A stretch of DNA of 64,000 bases from Chitinophaga niabensis. GTDB taxonomy: Bacteria; Bacteroidota; Bacteroidia; Chitinophagales; Chitinophagaceae. The translations under genes were made by a program, and so were the position numbers. The stretch's first letter is position 1; every line of letters starts with the position of its first letter. The notes below the pieces were generated by a model. That model was not told the origin of the DNA. It searched no databases and saw only the letters and a list, made by a program, of their open reading frames with translations. The stretch lies in assembly GCF_039545795.1 (NCBI RefSeq), contig NZ_CP154260.1, forward strand, positions 6,391,001 through 6,455,000, written 5' to 3'. Below, piece after piece: positions 17,691 through 25,114 of this stretch.

Positions 17691-17728
17691 AAAAAAGCAA
17701 AAGAACAGTTCTGCCCTTTTGCTTTTTT
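17691..17728. terminator. Bidirectional terminator
   Basis: The arms AAAAAAGCAAAAG and CTTTTGCTTTTTT pair over 13 bp around a loop containing GAAC-A-GTTC. T-runs on both strands make it usable from either side. It probably ends the small minus-strand gene at 17749. Confidence 0.7.
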
Positions 17729-17748
17729 TATGAGATGAAATGATGGCT

Positions 17749-18015
17749 TCAGGCCTCCTTTGGCTTTTTTTCCGTTGCAATAATGGTGACCATATTAGGT
17801 ATAGGGGCTTCCAGTTCCATATCCTGGTAAGAAAGCTCCGCCACACCTTCCATTTTGGTAACGGAAAAATGAGTGATGCGTTTGTCTGGAAAGAAATGCT
17901 GCAATCCTCCATGTATGGTAACGGTTACATGAGAGATAGCATGATCGCTGACCTCATCCAGGCGCTGAATGAATTGAGAAATGGTGGAGCGTATTTCCTG
18001 ATTGGCTTCCGGCAT
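17749..18015 (-). CDS. Small protein of unknown function
   Basis: An 88-residue ORF starting MPEANQEIRSTISQFIQRLD, followed by a beta-rich middle (AISHVTVTIHGGLQHFFPDK, MEGVAELSYQDMEL) and a Lys-rich tail. It has no signal peptide or membrane helix and no family I recognise. The first half has the helix-then-strand look of a small alpha/beta domain. A good terminator sits right after the stop, which supports it being a real gene. It lies in a patch with the mscS remnant and two HTH-type genes. Confidence 0.5.
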   Translation of the reverse strand: MPEANQEIRSTISQFIQRLDEVSDHAISHVTVTIHGGLQHFFPDKRITHFSVTKMEGVAELSYQDMELEAPIPNMVTIIATEKKPKEA

Positions 18016-18098
18016 GATCCTGGTTTTTAATGGGATTAATTAAGTTAACATCAATGAAAATGTTTCATTCCGTGGAGATGATGTACGCTATTGTGCAT

Positions 18099-18341
18099 CT
18101 AACGTTGCCTGTAACCGACATTTTGCTCCAGGACGCTCTTTAAAAGATCATCAGTTACTGCCAGGATCTTTTCCTTTTCCGCATTACTGAAGGTGTTTTT
18201 GCCTCTGGCTTTCCGGTAGAAAGTAGCTTCACTCCAACCGCATTCATGGCAAACGCTTTCCCGGAAGGATTTCGGGAGCCGGGTTAAGGCTGTGTGCGTA
18301 TCCGATAAGAGGTTGAAGGAGGAAAGTTTCTTTGTTTCCAT
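18099..18341 (-). CDS. Small putative HTH protein
   Basis: An 80-residue protein whose centre, CHECGWSEATFYRKARGKNT, looks like a helix-turn-helix recognition region (compare the W-S-x-A-T-F-Y-R-K core). I cannot assign a family. It is divergent from the tandem-HTH regulator at 18466 across a 124-bp A+T-rich gap, the usual arrangement of a regulator pair that controls its own promoters. Function is not known. Confidence 0.5.
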   Translation of the reverse strand: METKKLSSFNLLSDTHTALTRLPKSFRESVCHECGWSEATFYRKARGKNTFSNAEKEKILAVTDDLLKSVLEQNVGYRQR

Positions 18342-18465
18342 GTGACGCTGGTTTAATCATTTTGAGGTAAATCCATTCATTTTGTCAATAAAAATGTTAT
18401 ATTGATAGTATGAGTATCATACAAACCATTTACAACTGTTACAATAATAACAAAATTTAATTACA

Positions 18466-19032
18466 GTGGAAGCGGTATCGAAAAATATTATTCACGAAGG
18501 CGCACGTTTGAAACAGATCGTTCGGGATAAACGTATGAAGATCCTGGAGTTCGCTGATCTGGCGGGGTTTTCCAACCAGATTGCTCACTATTATTTCCGC
18601 AAGGAAGCTATCAAACGCGCTACCTTACTGGAGTTCTGCACACTGCTCGGTATCAGTCTTGATGAATTTTATAACTGGACGCATCCGCGCAGAACACAAC
18701 CGCAACCGGCTGTAGACTTTCATCAGGGCCAAAGACTGGATGAACTGATCGAAGAAAAGGGGCTGAATAAAACAAAGTTGGCAGACAGGATGGGGCTTAG
18801 CCGCCGCGCCTTATATAATCTGCTGGACAAATCTGTGTTCACGCCGGACCAGATGAAAAAGATCTGTCAGGTACTGGAGATCAGCGCCAAGGAATTCATG
18901 GGAGGCAATCATGTAGAAGAAAATGGAACAGATGGCCCGGAGATAGAAAGCTGGAAAGATAAATACTATAAACTGCTGGAAGATTATAATAAAGCACTCG
19001 TGGAAATAGCCCGCCTTAAGGAGTTGCAGTAA
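18466..19032 (+). CDS. Tandem XRE-type helix-turn-helix regulator
   Basis: The 188-residue protein holds two HTH modules in one chain. The first (about 12-62) is LKQIVRDKRMKILEFADLAG, then FSNQIAHYYFRKEAIKRATL. The second (about 82-135) is LDELIEEKGLNKTKLADRMG, then LSRRALYNLLDKSVFTPDQM. A C-terminal helix at 155-188 (WKDKYYKLLEDYNKALVEIA) looks like a coiled coil for dimerisation. No ATG is available: the frame is closed by TAA at 18448-18450 and the first start is GTG at 18466. The end of the gene is followed by two tandem copies of itself. Confidence 0.75.
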   Translation: MEAVSKNIIHEGARLKQIVRDKRMKILEFADLAGFSNQIAHYYFRKEAIKRATLLEFCTLLGISLDEFYNWTHPRRTQPQPAVDFHQGQRLDELIEEKGLNKTKLADRMGLSRRALYNLLDKSVFTPDQMKKICQVLEISAKEFMGGNHVEENGTDGPEIESWKDKYYKLLEDYNKALVEIARLKELQ

Positions 19033-19169
19033 GGCTCGTACGCTTACCAGAAAGCGCCTCACACCAAAAGAGTTGTAGTAAACATTACTTGTTTCCCGGA
19101 AAAGTCTCACGTGAAAAAGAGTTAGCGTAAACCTTATGTCCGCACCGGAAAAAGTTTCAGGCACTCACC
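19018..19169 (+). repeat. Three tandem units built on the 3' end of the HTH gene
   Basis: Units start at 19018, 19066 and 19114, about 48 bp apart. Their beginnings read AAGGAGTTGCAGTAA (KELQ-stop), AAAGAGTTGTAGTAA (KEL-stop-stop) and AAAGAGTTAGCGTAA (KELA-stop). Each then carries a diverged middle, a GAAA core and an end like CTCAC. Each copy keeps the TAA at the same place. Confidence 0.8.
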
Positions 19170-19218
19170 AAAAAAACGCAGCAGCCCCACATGCTCAAAA
19201 ACACCCTCACCTTCTCAC

Positions 19219-19255
19219 AAAAAAAAGATGCCATTGCATTTACGCAACAGCATCT
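19219..19255 (-). terminator. Orphan leftward terminator
   Basis: AGATGC...GCATCT with an inner TTGC/GCAA pair (19226-19255) is followed on the minus strand by eight T. No annotated gene runs leftward into it, so it may end a small RNA starting somewhere in 19260-19500. Confidence 0.5.
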
Positions 19256-19496
19256 CCAGGGTTCACATAGGTCAGGAATTTTAGGGGATTTGTTGTTAAC
19301 ATAGAAAGGATGCGTGTATATATGAACTCCAATAATGATCTTGTAGTAATTCTATTGCAAATTAGTTGCCCTGCTTGAGAAAGCGCACTCGAATGCGGAA
19401 TTATTTGTAAAATAGTTAGGTCTCAAAAGACTGATCCTTCAATCTTTATGATAAAAATACTGATTTTTTCATTATAATTACATATATTAGCATTTC

Positions 19497-19504
19497 TATA
19501 TTTG
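19497..19504 (+). promoter_or_regulatory. -7 element for the gene at 19524
   Basis: TATATTTG is an exact TAnnTTTG match 19 bp before the ATG. No TTTG is seen at the -33 position. Confidence 0.45.
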
Positions 19505-19523
19505 TAACGCTATCCCTTGTACT

Positions 19524-19952
19524 ATGAAAAGCAGTCTATTATCCCTGGCCATGTGCCTTCTCCTGCTGGTTGGTAAAGCCCAGCGTACTTCAGAGCCTGA
19601 ACTCAAAGAGTTTGAGGCTTTTTGGAAGAAATTCTACACCGCCCTGGTAAAGAAAGATATCCAGGGTGTGAGCGGTTTTATAGACTTCCCCCTGGTTGTA
19701 AAGAAAAGCCTCACGGATACTGCTGTTCAAACCATTAATAAAGACCAGTTCGCTAATTTCTTCAACGATTACCTGGAACTGCCGGCAAAAGAGGAGTTTG
19801 CCAATAAATACAATCTCCTGCGCGCCCGCAAATTGCTGAGCGAAGATGATAAGTCTATGGTATCAGACGATGCCGCCACCATTGAAGATTTTGAATTCCA
19901 GAAAGTGGACGGGAAATGGAAGCTGGTGTACGTTTACATGTTGGCGCAATAG
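19524..19952 (+). CDS. Small exported protein, possibly NTF2-like
   Basis: The 142-residue protein has a signal peptide (MKSSLLSLAMCLLLLVGKAQ). The rest, with FEAFWKKFYTALVKKDIQGV near the start, FIDFPL in the middle and FQKVDGKWKLVYVYM at the end, has the helix-then-curved-sheet pattern of NTF2-like domains. That is a guess from pattern, not a family match. It has its own promoter-like element and lies upstream of carB on the same strand, but a 164-bp gap separates them. Confidence 0.6.
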   Translation: MKSSLLSLAMCLLLLVGKAQRTSEPELKEFEAFWKKFYTALVKKDIQGVSGFIDFPLVVKKSLTDTAVQTINKDQFANFFNDYLELPAKEEFANKYNLLRARKLLSEDDKSMVSDDAATIEDFEFQKVDGKWKLVYVYMLAQ

Positions 19953-20036
19953 CATTATTTAGTATATAAAATTAAAATATAGGGCATCTCAGCTATTCAT
20001 TTCAAATAATATCTCCGTAAAAACCAATTATTCCCG

Positions 20037-20044
20037 TAATTTTG
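20037..20044 (+). promoter_or_regulatory. -7 element for carB
   Basis: TAATTTTG matches TAnnTTTG 72 bp before the carB ATG. No -33 match. Confidence 0.4.
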
Positions 20045-20116
20045 CACGATTTTTTTGTTCGCTCGCGGGCTAAAAAGATCGCATGGTTTTTCATTATCAA
20101 TAGCTAATAAAAAAAG

Positions 20117-22933
20117 ATGCCCAAAGACACCTCCATTAAATCTGTTCTGATTATCGGCTCCGGTCCTATTATTATTGGTCAGGCCTGTGAATTTGACTAT
20201 TCCGGCTCCCAGGCAGCCCGTTCTATCCGGGAAGAAGGAATTAAAGTGATCCTGATCAACTCTAATCCGGCTACTATTATGACGGACCCGATGATGGCAG
20301 ACAGGGTTTACCTGTTGCCGCTGACGGTAGAAAGTATTGAACAGATCCTGGAAGAGAACCAGATCGATGCCGTTTTGCCTACCATGGGTGGCCAAACCGC
20401 GCTGAACCTTTGTAAAGAAGTGGATGAACTGGGTATCTGGGAAAAATTCAATGTACGCCTGATCGGTGTGGATATTAAAGCCATCGATAAAGCGGAGGAC
20501 CGTGAACAGTTCCGCCAGTGGATGATCCAACTGGGAATTCCTGTTGCACCGGCCCGTACGGCTAACTCCCTGCTGGAAGGAAAGGAATTTGCACAGGAAA
20601 TAGGTTTCCCGCTTGTAATACGCCCCTCCTTTACCCTGGGTGGTACCGGTGGTGGTTTCGTTCATGGTAAAGAGGACCTGGATGAAGCACTGGACCGTGG
20701 TTTGAAAGCATCTCCCATGCACGAGGTACTGGTAGAAAAAGCAGTACTCGGCTGGAAAGAATATGAACTGGAACTGCTGCGCGATAAAAATGACAACGTA
20801 GTTATCATCTGTACCGTAGAGAACCTGGATCCCATGGGCATCCACACAGGAGACTCTATCACGGTGGCTCCAGCTATGACCCTGAGCGATACCGCTTTCC
20901 AGGACATGCGTAACAAGGCCATGATGATGATGCGCCAGCTGGGTAATTTCGCCGGAGGATGTAATGTGCAGTTTGCCATGAACCCTGAGAACGAAGAACT
21001 GATCGCTATTGAGATCAACCCACGTGTAAGCCGTTCTTCCGCACTGGCTTCCAAAGCAACGGGTTACCCCATCGCTAAAATTGCCGCTAAACTCGCTATC
21101 GGTTATACGCTGGATGAACTGGAGAACCAGATCACCAGAACTACTTCCGCTTTCTTTGAACCAGCACTGGATTACGTGATCGTGAAAATGCCACGCTGGA
21201 ACTTCGATAAATTTAAAGGTGCTGACGATACGTTAGGACTCCAGATGAAATCAGTTGGAGAAGTAATGTCCATCGGCCGTACTTTCACCGAGGCTTTACA
21301 GAAAGCCTGCCAGAGCCTTGAGAACGATGCAGTTGGGCTTGGCTACTACGGTAAATCCCTCCTGAAAAGCGAACAGCTGATCGAAAAGCTGAAACGCCCC
21401 ACCTGGGACCGTATCTTCCGTATCAAGGATGCACTGATGGAAGGAATGTCTGTAAAGTCCATCCACCAGGCCACCCTGATCGACCGCTGGTTCCTGCATC
21501 AGATCAATGATATCGTAACAGTAGAAAAACAACTGCTGGAGCACGACCTGGAATCCGTTCCCATGGAGCTGCTGAAAGAAGCCAAACAAATGGGCTTCTC
21601 CGATAAACAACTGGCCATCATCTTTAGCAACTGCGAAGAGGATGAAGTATATGAAAAACGGAAAGCCGCCGGCATTGTACGTACCTATAAAATGGTAGAT
21701 ACCTGCGCAGCGGAGTTTGAAGCGAAAACACCTTACTTCTATTCTACCTTCGATACAGAGAACGAAAGCATCCCTTCTGATAAAAAGAAAGTGATCGTAC
21801 TCGGTTCCGGCCCTAACAGGATCGGCCAGGGTATTGAATTCGACTATTGCTGCACCCACGGTCTGCAAGCCATCCAGGAATGCGGTTACGAAGCCATTAT
21901 GGTGAACTGTAACCCTGAAACGGTGTCTACAGACTTTGACATGGCCAACAAACTTTACTTTGAGCCGGTATATTGGGAGCATCTCTGGGAGATCATTGAG
22001 CTGGAAAAACCAGAAGGCGTGATCGTTCAGCTGGGTGGGCAAACTGCCCTGAAACTGGCCAAAAAGCTGACGGAGAAAGGCGTAAAGATCATCGGTACTT
22101 CTTTTGACAGTATGGACATTGCGGAAGACCGCGGCCGTTTCTCTGACAGGCTGAAAGAACTGGGTATTCCCTTCCCTAAATACGGTACTGCCTATAATAC
22201 AGACGATGCCATTGAAGTGGCAAAAGAAGTAGGATATCCTGTACTGGTCCGTCCTTCTTATGTACTGGGCGGCCAAAGGATGCGGATTGTGATCAATGAG
22301 GAAGAGCTGGAGAAATCCGTACTCAGCCTGTTGAAACACTTACCAGGCAACAAGATCCTGATCGACCACTTCCTGGACCGTTGCCAGGAGGCTGAGATCG
22401 ATGCCATCTTCGATGGGGAGAACTTCCATGTAATGGGTGTAATGGAACATATTGAACCAGCCGGTATCCATAGTGGCGACAGTAACGCGGTATTACCTGC
22501 GTTCAACCTCAGCCAGATGATTGTTACCACCATGGAGTACTATTCTGAGAAAATAGCCCGTGCGCTGAATATCAAGGGTTTGATCAACATCCAGTTCGCT
22601 ATTAAAGACGGGCAGGTATTTGTGATCGAAGCCAATCCAAGGGCATCCCGTACCACACCTTTCATCGCAAAGGCTTACCAGGTACCTTACCTCAACATTG
22701 CTACCAAAGTGATGCTGGGCGCTAACAAACTCACAGATTTCAAGATAGAGAAGAACCTGAAGGGCTTTGCCATCAAAGAACCGGTGTTCTCCTTCAACAA
22801 GTTCCCCGGCGTGAACAAAGAGCTCGGGCCTGAAATGAAATCTACAGGGGAAGCTATCCGTTTCATTAAGGATCTGAGAGACCCTTACTTCAGAACGCTT
22901 TATAAAGAAAGAAGCATGCACCTGAGTAAGTAA
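20117..22933 (+). CDS. carB: Carbamoyl-phosphate synthase large subunit, short form
   Basis: The 938-residue enzyme has two ATP-grasp halves. The first begins SVLIIGSGPIIIGQACEFDY and carries RPSFTLGGTGGGF; the second begins KKVIVLGSGPNRIGQGIEFD and carries RPSYVLGGQRM. Together they make carbamoyl phosphate from bicarbonate, ATP and ammonia channelled from CarA, for arginine and pyrimidine synthesis. The protein stops about 130 residues short of the E. coli form (1073), and the end (DLRDPYFRTLYKERSMHLSK) lies right after the second carbamoyl-phosphate domain. The C-terminal MGS-like allosteric domain is therefore absent, with no frameshift visible. carA is not adjacent. A terminator follows 23 bp downstream. 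Confidence 0.95.
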   Translation: MPKDTSIKSVLIIGSGPIIIGQACEFDYSGSQAARSIREEGIKVILINSNPATIMTDPMMADRVYLLPLTVESIEQILEENQIDAVLPTMGGQTALNLCKEVDELGIWEKFNVRLIGVDIKAIDKAEDREQFRQWMIQLGIPVAPARTANSLLEGKEFAQEIGFPLVIRPSFTLGGTGGGFVHGKEDLDEALDRGLKASPMHEVLVEKAVLGWKEYELELLRDKNDNVVIICTVENLDPMGIHTGDSITVAPAMTLSDTAFQDMRNKAMMMMRQLGNFAGGCNVQFAMNPENEELIAIEINPRVSRSSALASKATGYPIAKIAAKLAIGYTLDELENQITRTTSAFFEPALDYVIVKMPRWNFDKFKGADDTLGLQMKSVGEVMSIGRTFTEALQKACQSLENDAVGLGYYGKSLLKSEQLIEKLKRPTWDRIFRIKDALMEGMSVKSIHQATLIDRWFLHQINDIVTVEKQLLEHDLESVPMELLKEAKQMGFSDKQLAIIFSNCEEDEVYEKRKAAGIVRTYKMVDTCAAEFEAKTPYFYSTFDTENESIPSDKKKVIVLGSGPNRIGQGIEFDYCCTHGLQAIQECGYEAIMVNCNPETVSTDFDMANKLYFEPVYWEHLWEIIELEKPEGVIVQLGGQTALKLAKKLTEKGVKIIGTSFDSMDIAEDRGRFSDRLKELGIPFPKYGTAYNTDDAIEVAKEVGYPVLVRPSYVLGGQRMRIVINEEELEKSVLSLLKHLPGNKILIDHFLDRCQEAEIDAIFDGENFHVMGVMEHIEPAGIHSGDSNAVLPAFNLSQMIVTTMEYYSEKIARALNIKGLINIQFAIKDGQVFVIEANPRASRTTPFIAKAYQVPYLNIATKVMLGANKLTDFKIEKNLKGFAIKEPVFSFNKFPGVNKELGPEMKSTGEAIRFIKDLRDPYFRTLYKERSMHLSK

Positions 22934-22956
22934 TCGTCTTCCACATAAAATTTGAG

Positions 22957-22986
22957 AGGCCGGGTCATTACGACCCGGCCTTTTTG
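22957..22986 (+). terminator. Intrinsic terminator after carB
   Basis: A 10-bp stem AGGCCGGGTC/GACCCGGCCT with a 5-nt loop ends in TTTTT. Confidence 0.9.
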
Positions 22987-23015
22987 TGTTTATACAAGTA
23001 CTAAAGTTGTATATC

Positions 23016-23124
23016 CCTATATCACTGAAAGTGCATTCCTATAGCACTCTTATAGCATTCCTATATCGTTTCGATATACCTATGTGCCTACAATGCTATA
23101 GCAGTGCTATAGGAGCGATATAGG
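23016..23124. repeat. Nested dyad built of contiguous 11-bp units
   Basis: Forward units occupy 23016-23026 (CCTATATCACT), 23027-23037 (degenerate), 23038-23048 (CCTATAGCACT), 23049-23059 (CTTATAGCATT) and 23060-23070 (CCTATATCGTT). Reverse units occupy 23092-23102 (AATGCTATAGC), 23103-23113 (AGTGCTATAGG) and 23114-23124 (AGCGATATAGG). The two 22-bp arms 23038-23059 and 23092-23113 are complementary at 20 of 22 positions. The outer 11-mers pair at 10 of 11. The loop contains TATATCG-TTT-CGATATA. There is no T-run, so it is not a simple terminator. Confidence 0.85.
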
Positions 23125-23221
23125 AGAGAAGGTTTGTGCAGCCACAAATGACCTGATTATCAACTATTTATTGCTTTTGTGTAAAAAAGCCTTAATTTCA
23201 AATCAGACCATTGTTTGTAGT

Positions 23222-25102
23222 ATGTTTGTTAACCTTTGGAAAAAGGAGCCGTTCCTGCGCCTCCAGATCCCCTTTATGGCCGGGATGATCCTGGGCATGT
23301 ATGTTACAATACCCATCCGGGTACTTTTGATACTTTCTATTTGCGGATGGATGATCCCTTCCTTTTTGAAACCTGCGGATCATTTTGCGTTGCGGCATCT
23401 ACAGGGAGCATGTATCCATATCACCATCTTTTTATTGGGAACGGGATTATGGCACCAGGCAGATATCCGCCAGCGGGCAGATTGGGTAGGGCATCATTTG
23501 AGTGACAGCAGCCAGCTCATCCTCTTGCTGGAAGAACAACCTTTGAAAAAAGCCCGGTCCTGGAAAGCAGCGGCAACCGTTACTGCTGTAATAAATGAAG
23601 GCCGCCTGCAATCTGTCAGCGGAAAAATGCTGCTCTATTTCCTGAAAGAGCCGAAGCTGCAATACGGGGACCGCGTAATGATCCAGGGAGAAATTCAGCG
23701 GATCAGGGGGATCCCGGGAGGTTTCGATTACGGTAAATATTGCAGTTACCGGAACCTCTTCCACCAGGTATTCCTTAAAAACTGGCAGGTTTTGCCGGCG
23801 AAGAGGAAGCACCACGGCCATTGGCTGCAGGATACCCGTGATTATTGCCTGAAGATATTACGCCAATACATTCCCCGGCAGCAGGAATACGGAATTGCGC
23901 AGGCTTTGCTGATCGGCTACCGGGAGGAGCTGGATAAAGGTATCGTGCAGGCATATACGAACACAGGAGTGGTTCACATCATTGCCATTTCCGGTTTACA
24001 CCTCGGCCTCATCTATATTACCCTGCTGCAATTATTGAAATGGATGCCTAAAGTAGCCAGGGCATTATTGGTGATCGCAGTATTGTGGGTTTTCTCTTTA
24101 TTAACAGGAGCTTCCGCTTCAGTGCTTCGTTCTGCGGTGATGTTCAGTATCATGGCCACAGGGCAATTTATGCTGGGGAGGTATGCCAATAGCCGCAATA
24201 CACTGGCTGCCGCTGCTTTCCTCTTACTGTGCTACCAGCCCTATTTCCTGCTGGATGTTGGGTTTCAGTTATCCTTCCTGGCAGTGGGTGGTATCTTGTT
24301 CTGTTACCAACCTGTTTACGACTGGTGGATGCTCCGCAACAAGTGGCTGGATAAACTCTGGCAGATGATAGCGGTTTCAATCGCCGCACAGGTATTTACC
24401 TGGCCGGTCTGCCTGTATTATTTCCACCAGTTCCCCAATCTGTTCCTGCTGGCAAACCTCATAGCCGTGCCGCTTTCCACCATGCTTTTGTATGGAGAGA
24501 TCATATTGGTATGCCTGCCTAATATCTGGCTGGGCAAATTACTGTCAGGAGGTATCATGTTCATGAACACCTGTATACAGTGGCTGGATAAGGTCCCCGG
24601 CGCCGTTACGCATAACATCCAGATCAGTTTGCCGCAGACGGTTTGTTTGTATGGGATCACCATGCTGTTTTTATTAAAACGTTGGTACGGGGCTTTAGTC
24701 ACAGGCGTGCTGTTTGCAGCATTACATGCTTATGATGGGGTTGAAACGTTAAGGCAGAAAAAGATCATTGTATATAACGGTGTAGAATGCATCAACGGCC
24801 ACCTGCGCAAGCAGTACAAAACAGAAGCCCTGATTCAGTTTGAGGGGAAAAGGATCCTGCGTTTAACCGGCAGGCTTCCTAACAAGCTACCCGCTGCGAA
24901 GATGAAAATAGATTATATTTTGTTGTCACATAATCCGCGTGTCGATATCAGTTGTTTGCGCGATTATTTTATATACGAGCTGATAATTTTTGATAGTTCT
25001 AATGCACCTTTCCTGATACGGAAGTGGAAAAGTGCTGCCAAGAAACTACCTTTGCGCTGCTTTTCGGTTCCGGATGAAGGAGCCTTTGTTGTAAATCTCT
25101 AA
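23222..25102 (+). CDS. comEC: ComEC/Rec2-family membrane protein
   Basis: The protein has 626 residues from the ATG at 23222; the frame continues upstream only to a TTG. It begins with membrane helices and a soluble OB-like part with DRVMIQGEIQRIRGIPGGFD near residue 155. Next comes the competence domain with the signature VVHIIAISGLHLGLIYITLL and at least eight hydrophobic helices up to about residue 500. In transformable bacteria this channel moves single-stranded DNA across the inner membrane. The C-terminal part (about 510-626) is a shrunken metallo-beta-lactamase-like region (MKIDYILLSHNPRVDISCLR) without the His-rich metal motif. The 12-bp gap to purH suggests cotranscription. Whether the cell is competent cannot be told. 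Confidence 0.88.
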   Translation: MFVNLWKKEPFLRLQIPFMAGMILGMYVTIPIRVLLILSICGWMIPSFLKPADHFALRHLQGACIHITIFLLGTGLWHQADIRQRADWVGHHLSDSSQLILLLEEQPLKKARSWKAAATVTAVINEGRLQSVSGKMLLYFLKEPKLQYGDRVMIQGEIQRIRGIPGGFDYGKYCSYRNLFHQVFLKNWQVLPAKRKHHGHWLQDTRDYCLKILRQYIPRQQEYGIAQALLIGYREELDKGIVQAYTNTGVVHIIAISGLHLGLIYITLLQLLKWMPKVARALLVIAVLWVFSLLTGASASVLRSAVMFSIMATGQFMLGRYANSRNTLAAAAFLLLCYQPYFLLDVGFQLSFLAVGGILFCYQPVYDWWMLRNKWLDKLWQMIAVSIAAQVFTWPVCLYYFHQFPNLFLLANLIAVPLSTMLLYGEIILVCLPNIWLGKLLSGGIMFMNTCIQWLDKVPGAVTHNIQISLPQTVCLYGITMLFLLKRWYGALVTGVLFAALHAYDGVETLRQKKIIVYNGVECINGHLRKQYKTEALIQFEGKRILRLTGRLPNKLPAAKMKIDYILLSHNPRVDISCLRDYFIYELIIFDSSNAPFLIRKWKSAAKKLPLRCFSVPDEGAFVVNL

Positions 25103-25114
25103 TTATTTTCTTGC

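Larger units (their letters stand above)
19033..19523. other. Gap of 491 bp: repeat units, orphan terminator, promoter
   Basis: The left part (to 19169) is the 3'-end repeat. At 19226-19255 lies a hairpin that fits a leftward terminator although no leftward gene feeds it. The right 200 bp are A+T-rich and contain the promoter of the next gene at 19497. No ORF of note. Confidence 0.6.

Noticed and set aside
21296..22339. Minus-strand ORF of 347 codons inside carB
   Set aside because: It is a shadow of the conserved carB frame; Phe/His/Arg-rich composition and no family resemblance.
23016..23124. CRISPR-like array
   Set aside because: Units are 11 bp, contiguous and inverted in the second half, with no spacers.
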